A stretch of DNA of 64,000 nucleotides from Lewinellaceae bacterium (lineage in GTDB: Bacteria; Bacteroidota; Bacteroidia; Chitinophagales; Saprospiraceae), in assembly GCA_020636095.1 (NCBI GenBank), contig JACJYN010000010.1, positions 186,001 to 250,000 on the forward strand, given 5' to 3'. The stretch's first letter is position 1. Every line of letters begins with the position of its first letter. Under the pieces are notes generated by a model. That model ran no database searches. It saw nothing but the letters and a program-made list of their open reading frames with translations, and had not been told where the DNA came from. Position numbers and translations under genes: made by a program. Shown here one piece after another: positions 53,332-60,639 of the stretch.

Positions 53332-54414
53332 TTATTCGCCGCAGGAGTTAACCAGCGCATCGAATTCAGCCGGGTCGTCAATCTCTTGAGAGGTTCCGTC
53401 TTCCAGGGTTACCGTGAAAGGGAAGCCCAGGGTGGGGTGCACATCAGAACCAGGGTTCCGCTCCCTCCAGGCTCTGCGGATGCGCAACAAGGCTAAACGG
53501 CCGTTCGCTTCCAGTTCAGTTCCATTGGGGAGGATGACGGTTACCGGGAATACGAGGCGGAAACAGAGCGGGCCAGGGCCGTCAAAACCGGGGCCGTTGT
53601 TGCCGGGGTCATCGCCAGGGCCGTTTGGGCCATGGGGGCCGCCGTCGCCGGGGCAGAAGGTTTGGCAGGCCTCGCGCAAGGTTTCCAGGTCAGCTTCTTC
53701 GTCGATAACCAAAGTCGATCCATCATCAAAAATGACCGTGTACGGCATCACCAGAGCGGGGCGCTCATCGGCAGGGCCAGGGTTGGCTTCGCGCCAGGCC
53801 TGAATGGCGGCTCTCAGCTCTTCTTCACTGGTAACTACCTGTTCGCCCTGGCCGGGCAGATAAATAGTTACAGATGCGGAATAGTCCAGGCTGAAACAAG
53901 GGCTGTTGAAACCGAAGCCAGGCCCATCGTGGCCGGGGCCATTGTGCCCAGGGCCATTGTGGCCAGGGCCGCCTTGTCCGGGGCCATGGCCCGGATCATT
54001 GGCTCGGCAATCCGCCAGTAAGCTCACCAGCACATCCCGTCCGGTGATCTCTACTTCCGTTCCATCATCATTCATCGTTACCCAGTAAGGATAAGCCAGG
54101 GTCGGCCGATCCATTGCGTTGGGGTTTTGTTCCCGCCAGGTGCGGAACAACCCGCGCAGGCTTTCTGCATCACCGGCTGTCGCCTCATCACCGTTAGGAT
54201 AGAGGACAGTTACCGGAAATATCAGGGAAAAGCAACGGGGGCCGTGCTCCATGCCATCGACTTCCATGGCTACCATTTCTACATTCGATACCGTCCGGGT
54301 GTCGATCGCAGTGTTGTCGGTGAGGCTATCCGTTTGCTCTTTGTCGCAGGCTACCGTAAAAGCAGCGACTGCCAGGATCAGGATCCAACTCCATTTCATA
54401 GATTGCTTTAACAT
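53332..54414 (-). CDS. Lipoprotein with three repeats of an unknown domain joined by Gly-Pro-Gly-His linkers
   Basis: 360 residues (355 if the ATG at 54399 is used). Lipobox Cys at about 23 (AAFTVACDK). Three copies of a domain of about 78 residues lie at about 60-137, 171-256 and 283-360. Each has CF-x-L near its start, then a hydrophobic strand and P-N-G, then W-R-E-x-N-P, then P-x-V-x-x-x-D-G, and ends in a single Cys. One Cys at each end suggests a disulphide per domain. The linkers are collagen-like (GPGHNGPGHNGPGHDGPGFG and a second GPN/GPG stretch). I recognise no named family. The gene is divergent from the sigma factor gene and may belong with that system. Confidence 0.75.
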   Translation of the reverse strand: MLKQSMKWSWILILAVAAFTVACDKEQTDSLTDNTAIDTRTVSNVEMVAMEVDGMEHGPRCFSLIFPVTVLYPNGDEATAGDAESLRGLFRTWREQNPNAMDRPTLAYPYWVTMNDDGTEVEITGRDVLVSLLADCRANDPGHGPGQGGPGHNGPGHNGPGHDGPGFGFNSPCFSLDYSASVTIYLPGQGEQVVTSEEELRAAIQAWREANPGPADERPALVMPYTVIFDDGSTLVIDEEADLETLREACQTFCPGDGGPHGPNGPGDDPGNNGPGFDGPGPLCFRLVFPVTVILPNGTELEANGRLALLRIRRAWRERNPGSDVHPTLGFPFTVTLEDGTSQEIDDPAEFDALVNSCGE

Positions 54415-54531
54415 TTCTCTTGAATTTTTGAGTTGAGTAATTCAATGTTCACTTAAAGGAGCAGGGGGTTTGTGGTTTGTACTGAAAAAAAATAAAAAAA
54501 ATTTACTTTTACCGGGTACAACGAAGCCTAC

Positions 54532-55101
54532 ATGTCGGAATCACTACTTTGGTCACAATTGCGGGAGGGGCGAAAAGCTGCCCTTGAGAAGCTCTACCGA
54601 AGCCATGCACCTGCATTGCTCCAGTACGGTGGCAAGTTCTCAACTGACCAACAGTTGGTGGAGGATTGCCTGCAGGACCTGTTTATTGACCTTTGGCAAC
54701 GACGGGGCCAACTATCCCCGGTGTCCTCCGTACAAAGCTATCTGCTGGTGGCCATGCGGCGGCGGGTGATCCGCCAGCTGAGCCGGCAGCAAAAGCACGA
54801 AACAACTGAAGAACCGGAAGAACATCAGTTCGATTTCGAGATCGCCATCGATGAGCAGATCGCCGCCCGGGAATTGTCCCACGAGCAACAACGTAAACTA
54901 AAGCAAGCACTCGAACAGCTGAGCGCCCGGCAGAAGGAGGCCATCTACCTGAAGTATCAGTTAGGCATGGATTATGAGGACATCTGTAAAGCCATGGACA
55001 TCAGCTACCAATCGGTGCGCAACCTGGCTCATTCGGCCCTCAGCCGGCTGAAAGAACTGTTGGCCGGTGGTTGGTGGTTGGTTATAGGGCTATATTGTTG
55101 A
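54532..55101 (+). CDS. ECF-type RNA polymerase sigma factor (FecI-like)
   Basis: 189 residues. Sigma region 2 lies at about 15-90 (ALEKLYRSHAPALLQYGGKF, LVEDCLQDLFIDLWQRRGQL) and region 4 at about 120-175 (LSARQKEAIYLKYQLGMDYEDI, ISYQSVRNLAHSALSRLKE). It is followed by a FecR anti-sigma gene and a TonB receptor, the classic cell-surface-signalling set. The last about 12 residues (AGGWWLVIGLYC) come from low-complexity DNA (GGTGGTTGGTGGTTGGTTAT) and look like an extension past the usual RLKELL end. Confidence 0.88.
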   Translation: MSESLLWSQLREGRKAALEKLYRSHAPALLQYGGKFSTDQQLVEDCLQDLFIDLWQRRGQLSPVSSVQSYLLVAMRRRVIRQLSRQQKHETTEEPEEHQFDFEIAIDEQIAARELSHEQQRKLKQALEQLSARQKEAIYLKYQLGMDYEDICKAMDISYQSVRNLAHSALSRLKELLAGGWWLVIGLYC

Positions 55102-55204
55102 GAGGTTATATTGCTGGAGTTACGATTTTTTTGAGTTTCATTCAGTACAAAAGGACAGGGGCGTGCCTCTATTATGTGAAAGGATAAATTGAGCCACCAA
55201 GAAA

Positions 55205-56188
55205 ATGAATGATAAATACCTGAAATATGATGCTGTAAAGCTGGCCCAGGAGGATGCCTTCATCCGATGGGTGCAGGAAGAAGGCGGCCGCCGATCCCAG
55301 GAATGGGAAGCGTGGCTGGCCCGGCACCCTGAAAAGCAGCGGGAAGTAGACGAGGCCCGCCTGCTCGTTCAGGCCATTGCCATAAAGGAGGAGGCGGTTA
55401 GCCAGGGCCGCGTTGATAAGCTGTGGGATAGAATTGATGCCGCCACCAAAACGCCAGCACAAGCCAGTCCGGCGCGGCCGATGGCTTACCGCTGGCTGGG
55501 TTACGCCGCGGCGGCGGCTCTTGCGCTTCTGGCAGCCTTCTTTTTCCTGCGGCCCGACAGCGCCATTACGGTAAAAACCGCTTATGGGCAGATCACCGAA
55601 CACCGGCTCCCGGATGGATCTACGGTGCGGCTGAACGCCGGCTCCACCATTCGATACCATGCCAATGAATGGAACAGCGCCCGCCAGCTCAGCCTGGAAG
55701 GAGAAGCTTTCTTTGAAGTGGAGAAGGGGAAACCTTTTAAGGTTATTACCCCGAAAGGAGATGTAGAAGTGCTGGGCACCAGTTTCAATATCAATACCTT
55801 TGAGGGCCATTTTGACGTTCAGTGTTATACCGGCCGCGTACAGGTGAGCGCCAATGGCAGCCAGGAGATTCTCACGGCCGGCCAACTGGCTCAGTGGGAA
55901 GAAAGCGCCTGGCAACGGGCTACCTTCGACACCGACGGCGGCCCTGGCTGGCAAAGAGGGCGTTTTGAATACCACAGCGCTCCCCTCCGGGAGGTTTTTG
56001 CCGAGATGGAACGCCAGTTTGATATCCGGATCGACGCCCCCGACAGCATTCTGGCCCGCACCTATACCGGCGCCTTTGAACGCCAGGCGCTCGATAGCGC
56101 GCTGTACCGGGTCTGCTGGCCGATGAAGCTGAACGCCGAACGCCGGGATAATAAGGTGTCTATCCGGCCGGAAGAGAATATAGATTGA
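55205..56188 (+). CDS. FecR-family anti-sigma factor
   Basis: 327 residues. A cytoplasmic N-terminal domain binds the sigma factor. One transmembrane helix lies at about 96-117 (GYAAAAALALLAAFFFL). A periplasmic FecR domain covers about 120-230 (LPDGSTVRLNAGSTIRYHAN, LEGEAFFEVEKGKPFKVIT, VEVLGTSFNI). A DUF4974-type domain at the C-terminus (APLREVFAEMERQFDIRI) contacts the receptor signalling domain. It carries the signal from the TonB receptor encoded next to the sigma factor encoded just before. Confidence 0.92.
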   Translation: MNDKYLKYDAVKLAQEDAFIRWVQEEGGRRSQEWEAWLARHPEKQREVDEARLLVQAIAIKEEAVSQGRVDKLWDRIDAATKTPAQASPARPMAYRWLGYAAAAALALLAAFFFLRPDSAITVKTAYGQITEHRLPDGSTVRLNAGSTIRYHANEWNSARQLSLEGEAFFEVEKGKPFKVITPKGDVEVLGTSFNINTFEGHFDVQCYTGRVQVSANGSQEILTAGQLAQWEESAWQRATFDTDGGPGWQRGRFEYHSAPLREVFAEMERQFDIRIDAPDSILARTYTGAFERQALDSALYRVCWPMKLNAERRDNKVSIRPEENID

Positions 56189-56192
56189 TGAG

Positions 56193-56343
56193 TAGGGAGG
56201 CATAGGGAGGCATAGGGAGGCATAGGAGGCGACACCTTTTTACGGGGTGAGGCTTTTGGGAAGGCGTCACCTCAATTCAGAGGCATAGGAGGCGACACCT
56301 TTTTACGGGGTGGGGCTTTTGGGAAGGCGTCACCTCAATTCAG
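56193..56343. repeat. Two tandem 63-bp repeats plus a 10-bp run between fecR and the receptor gene
   Basis: A run of three to four AGGGAGGCAT units leads into a 63-bp block at 56218-56280. The block is repeated at 56281-56343 with a single A/G difference (GGGGTGAGGC versus GGGGTGGGGC). Each block holds an imperfect hairpin (GGCGACACC against GGCGTCACC). The receptor start codon follows 15 bp later. Confidence 0.85.
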
Positions 56344-56358
56344 ATAAGTGAAGTATTG

Positions 56359-59043
56359 ATGAGGAGAACTTTATTGTTGATCGCGTTAGGATGCTGTTGC
56401 TACGCCTCCGGCTTGGCCCAGGATGGAGAGATTATCATCAGTGAGCAGTTCAGAAATAGCTCACTGTCTACTGCTATGGAGCGGCTCGAAGCCAACTATC
56501 AGCTGCAAATAGCCTACGATGACGGCCTGTTATCTCAAATCACCATCGATCAATCCATAAACGGGCTCCCCCTTCAGGACGCCCTGCGGCAATTGCTGGA
56601 ACCTGCCGGTTTGGATTTCCAGGTGTTGTCCGGCCGGGAGATTCTGATCCGCCCCAAACCTGAAGACACCCGGCAGGGAGGACAAATGGTTCTCCGCGGA
56701 CAGGTCGTGGACGCGCTGAGCGGGGCGCCCCTACCCTACGCCGCCATCATAGCCGAAGCCCCCTTCACGGGCGCCGAAGCAGATGAAAACGGAGCGTTTA
56801 CATTGCGGCTGGCCCCAGTCCAGGGGCCCTTAAAGATAAAAGCCCAGTACATCGGTTATCACCCCCTTTCCCTCCTCCTGTCTCCTGAACAATGCCAGAA
56901 ATACCAAAAACTGAGGCTGGCGCCACACATCCAGGAGATCGAACCCGTAACCGTCTCCAGCCATCCGGCTGTTCTTTCCACCCGCAAAGATGCCCAAAGC
57001 CTGACGATAGACGCCACCCAACTGAGCCGCCTGCCTGCCTTCCTGGGCGGCAACGACCTCTTCCGGCAGATGCAGCTGTTGCCCGGCATCAGCGCCCACG
57101 ATGACTTGTCGGCTGACCTGAAAATCCGCGGCAGCGACGGCGATGAAAGCATGATCCTGCTCGACGGCATCACCCTTTACAGCATCAGCCATTTCTTCGG
57201 CGTTTTCAGCGCGATCAACCCGGAGATGATCGGCGAGGTGAAATTGTATAAAAATGCTTTCCCGGCTGAATACGGCGGACGGACGGCAGGGGTCATCGAA
57301 ATGGCGTCCAAACAGCCGGCGGTTGACGGGGCGCAGGGCGCCGCCGAGCTCAACCTGCTGATGGCGAATGCCTTTGTGGCCACCCCCATTGGTAAAAAGA
57401 TGGGGCTGGCCCTCAGTGGCCGCATTACCGGCCGGGATGTGGCCGACACCCGTTTGTACGGCCTCATCCGCGATGAAAACCCCCTGGCTAACCGATTGCT
57501 GGGGAATGGAACAGGCGCCGGCACTACTGCTTCCAGTGTTCTTACCGCCGAACCCGATTTCAACTTTTACGACACTTATGCCCGCTGGATTTGGCGCCCT
57601 TCAACGGCCAGTAGCTTGTCGGCCAGCTTTTTTCATAGCAAAGACGTGTTTAATTATCAATACCAACAGCAGTATTTCCGCCGGTTCCGAAATAAACTGA
57701 TCACCACCCAGGAAGCCTATCAGGAGAAAGCAGATTGGGCCAATACAGGCTTCAGCCTGCAGGGCAAACAACAGTGGAGCGCCGATTTTCAATCTGATAT
57801 TTCCCTGAGTTACTCTTCTTTCCAAACGGAAGGAAGCACGGCTACTTCCATCACCCGCCCCTTACAAAATGATTCTCTGCTCATGCTGACCAACGGCCAA
57901 TACAACCGGATTCAAGGATTGGCATTCAACTGGAAAAACAGTTGGGCCCTTTCTGATCAGGAATCTCTGACGGGGGGCTATAACTATCTGCACAATGAGG
58001 TAGATGTAAGGTTGGAGATCGAACGGGCGCCGCTATTGGCCCGCCGGCAATCGGCCGATCAGCACGCTTTGTTCCTTGAACATACAAGGCAGTGGGACAA
58101 ACGCTGGTCCTCCACACTGGGGCTGCGAGGCGCCTATTATCAAACCGATAAAAAAGTATACTTGTCACCCCGCCTCCAGCTGAATTATCAGCTGAATGAA
58201 GACTGGTCCCTCAAGGGCGCCCTAAGCCGTTACAACCAGTTTTTGCGGGAAATGAACTACGAAGACCGCTTTGGCCGCTCCTTCGATTTCTGGGTAATGG
58301 CCGACAATAAGGAATTCCCCATCGCCCACGCCAATCAGGCTATGGCGGGGTTCAACTGGCGAAAAAATGGCTTTGAACTCGATGTGGAGTGCTACACCAA
58401 ACAAACGGAAGGGGTGGTGGCCTACGCCCTGCTGTCTCCTGGTTTTGTCACGGGCGGCATGGCGCCTTCCCAGGAAGCGGACTACCGCCTGTTCAGGGGT
58501 GAGGGGCAATCGCGGGGCATCGATATCCTGCTGAAAAAAGAATGGGGGCCCTATTCCGGCTGGCTGGCTTATACCCTCAGCAAAACGACTCAGAACTACC
58601 GCGAGATCAACCGCAACGTTCCTTTTCCGTCCCAGGATGACCGCCGCCATCAGCTGAAGTGGGCCAATATGGCCAGGCTGGGCCGCTGGGAACTTTCGGC
58701 AAGTTATATTTTTGCCAGCGGCCGCCCGTTTACCGACCTGGCCCGCTTCCAGCAGCAACAAGACCGCCGGGATGTGATGATCGAAGATTTTATTACCTAC
58801 CTACCCGATTACCACCGCGCCGACGCGGAAGTAGGGTACTACTTCCCTATTGCCGGCCTTCAGGCGCGGGCGGGGCTGTCCGTCTTCAACCTCTTTGATC
58901 ACGATAACATCAAATACCGGCAATATATCTATTCCCTCTCTCCGGATGAGAATGGAGCCCAGCTTCCTCAGAATGTCGTGCTGGGCAATGAGGTTAAGTT
59001 GTTGGGGAGGACGCTGAACCTGAGTTTTAAAATAAAGTTTTAG
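56359..59043 (+). CDS. TonB-dependent receptor with STN signalling domain
   Basis: 894 residues from the ATG at 56359. Signal peptide, then an STN (secretin/TonB short N-terminal) domain at about 25-95 (LSTAMERLEANYQLQIAYDD, LQDALRQLLEPAGLDFQVL). A carboxypeptidase-regulatory-like domain is at about 112-195 and a plug at about 205-315 (DDLSADLKIRGSDGDESMILLD is its centre, starting about residue 255). The barrel ends LGRTLNLSFKIKF. The STN domain contacts FecR and so switches the sigma factor when ligand binds. No SusD gene follows. Its stop overlaps the stop of the convergent lipoprotein gene by 4 bp. Confidence 0.88.
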   Translation: MRRTLLLIALGCCCYASGLAQDGEIIISEQFRNSSLSTAMERLEANYQLQIAYDDGLLSQITIDQSINGLPLQDALRQLLEPAGLDFQVLSGREILIRPKPEDTRQGGQMVLRGQVVDALSGAPLPYAAIIAEAPFTGAEADENGAFTLRLAPVQGPLKIKAQYIGYHPLSLLLSPEQCQKYQKLRLAPHIQEIEPVTVSSHPAVLSTRKDAQSLTIDATQLSRLPAFLGGNDLFRQMQLLPGISAHDDLSADLKIRGSDGDESMILLDGITLYSISHFFGVFSAINPEMIGEVKLYKNAFPAEYGGRTAGVIEMASKQPAVDGAQGAAELNLLMANAFVATPIGKKMGLALSGRITGRDVADTRLYGLIRDENPLANRLLGNGTGAGTTASSVLTAEPDFNFYDTYARWIWRPSTASSLSASFFHSKDVFNYQYQQQYFRRFRNKLITTQEAYQEKADWANTGFSLQGKQQWSADFQSDISLSYSSFQTEGSTATSITRPLQNDSLLMLTNGQYNRIQGLAFNWKNSWALSDQESLTGGYNYLHNEVDVRLEIERAPLLARRQSADQHALFLEHTRQWDKRWSSTLGLRGAYYQTDKKVYLSPRLQLNYQLNEDWSLKGALSRYNQFLREMNYEDRFGRSFDFWVMADNKEFPIAHANQAMAGFNWRKNGFELDVECYTKQTEGVVAYALLSPGFVTGGMAPSQEADYRLFRGEGQSRGIDILLKKEWGPYSGWLAYTLSKTTQNYREINRNVPFPSQDDRRHQLKWANMARLGRWELSASYIFASGRPFTDLARFQQQQDRRDVMIEDFITYLPDYHRADAEVGYYFPIAGLQARAGLSVFNLFDHDNIKYRQYIYSLSPDENGAQLPQNVVLGNEVKLLGRTLNLSFKIKF

Positions 59044-60236
59044 ATCAGCTTTCGCGTCTCCGCTATCCGGTTTTTGATCACCGGCTTGAGCCGTTCCATC
59101 GCCGTCAACAGCAATGCCTCATCCGAGGGGAACGGCTGGGGCCGGTTGCCGAGATAACGGCAGGCCTCTTCACTGAGGGCCCGCTTGTCACCGCGGAAGG
59201 TAGAAGCGTAGTTTTCAAAAACGGCGTCCGCCGCCAGGGGCTTGGAATCGATGAGGTTGCCGTTGCGGGCATCGTAAAACTCCAGCCGGCCGTCGATGGA
59301 GGCTACCTTCGTCTGGAAGGTTTCGAAAACGCGGGCGCGGATCAGCACCTTGCGGGGTACTTTGACATCATTGCCCAGGGAATCTTTCAGGACGTTGCCC
59401 CGGCTGTCCAGCACATAATCAAATCCTTCTTCGATCTCTTTCACTTCTTCAAATTCGCGTTCTTTGACCACTTGCGGCCCTACTTCCAGGTTAGTCACCT
59501 TCATCACCACTTCATAGTCATAATCGACCCCCTTGGTTTGTTCCGTATAATAAGCCTGCCAGAAGCTGTTGAGGTCGCGAACGCCGATGCGGCGGATTTC
59601 TCTTTCTAGAGCAACGGGCAGGATGGACCGGGAGCGGTTTTCCAGCTTGACCAGCACATGAGTGGTACCCAACTGCCGGGCCGTTTGCTTGAGGGCCGTT
59701 TTGTCTTTGTATTCGCGGAAGTACTGGTTGATCTTGTCCAGTTCATCATAAGCGCGGCGAGCGGCCAGCTTGTCGCCCTGGCGGGCATCCTCCAGCCAAT
59801 CCTGGGCACGGGCGTAGTAGTAATCCGCTGCTTTCTGGCGGCTTTCGTATTCGAGCTCATCTACTTTGACAAACTTGAAATTGGCCCTAATGCCTTCTTT
59901 GGAGATGAGCGGCAGCAGGGGCGCCACCCGCTCCTGCCGGTTGCGCACCCGGCGGTAGGCTTCGTTGACCTTGGCCCAGTTTTCGGGCCGGCCCTCGCGC
60001 TTCAGGCGCTCGGCCAGGCGCATATCGCGCTCGGTAGCCTTTTCAAAAGCTTCTTCCAGGGCCAGGACATACTTTTCCTTCTTGTTCTTTTTGCCGGACA
60101 GGCGCTTTACGGCAAGGTACACCGCCTCGTCGTAATTTCCGGACTCGACGAGGTGCTGGGGAGAGGCGCAGGAAGCCAGAATAAAGAGCAGCAAAAATGC
60201 TGCGGGGGCGAGTAGGTTGTTTCTGTAGGTGGTCAT
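59040..60236 (-). CDS. Conserved lipoprotein of unknown function, helical N-terminal half
   Basis: 398 residues. Lipobox Cys at about 23 (LFILASCAS). The next 170 residues are charged, helical and TPR-like (LVESGNYDEAVYLAVKRLSG, AADYYYARAQDWLEDARQGD). The C-terminal half has beta-rich segments (DYDYEVVMKVTNLEVGPQVV, IDGRLEFYDARNGNLIDSKP) and an ASTFRGDKRALSEE motif. Proteins of this layout are widespread in Bacteroidota, but I know no function. It is convergent with the receptor gene. Confidence 0.75.
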   Translation of the reverse strand: MTTYRNNLLAPAAFLLLFILASCASPQHLVESGNYDEAVYLAVKRLSGKKNKKEKYVLALEEAFEKATERDMRLAERLKREGRPENWAKVNEAYRRVRNRQERVAPLLPLISKEGIRANFKFVKVDELEYESRQKAADYYYARAQDWLEDARQGDKLAARRAYDELDKINQYFREYKDKTALKQTARQLGTTHVLVKLENRSRSILPVALEREIRRIGVRDLNSFWQAYYTEQTKGVDYDYEVVMKVTNLEVGPQVVKEREFEEVKEIEEGFDYVLDSRGNVLKDSLGNDVKVPRKVLIRARVFETFQTKVASIDGRLEFYDARNGNLIDSKPLAADAVFENYASTFRGDKRALSEEACRYLGNRPQPFPSDEALLLTAMERLKPVIKNRIAETRKLI

Positions 60237-60377
60237 GGTTCTCGTTTTACGGGTTTAGATTTCGGTTGTTGAGGCTGCGCTGGAGGCAACCCAACAAAGG
60301 CTATCCTCAACGGGGCGCAAAGCCGCTTCGCAGGTTTTGGTGACAAAGGAGGAAGCAATTCCTCCGTTTAATGCTGC

Positions 60378-60541
60378 TAAGGGCCCGGCGAAGAATAACT
60401 TCCCCATTTGATGCTGATCTTTTGCCGCTGCACTGCGTTGCTCATCACTTGCGTAGCTAGGCTATGCGCGTTCTTCGCGCCTTGTTCAGCGACAAAATCT
60501 CTAGCCTGAAACGAGGAACTTATTCTTCTCCGACCCCTAAG
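60378..60541. repeat. Core-centred hairpin element, family R6 (164 bp)
   Basis: The ends are imperfect inverted repeats of about 32 bp (TAAGGGCCCGGCGAAGAATA on the left, TTAGGGGTCGGAGAAGAATA in inverse on the right). The core CGTAGCTAGGCTATGCG is at 60452-60468, exactly centred. It lies in the 403-bp gap between two minus-strand genes; the rest of the gap shows nothing. Confidence 0.82.
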
Positions 60542-60639
60542 ATATGGGGGATGGCTTTGCGGCGAAACTAAGGAGAAGTTAAAGGAGGAAAGCCGGTAGT
60601 TAAAAACTTGAAAGGTTCGTTAAGGGAGTGTTATGGCAG

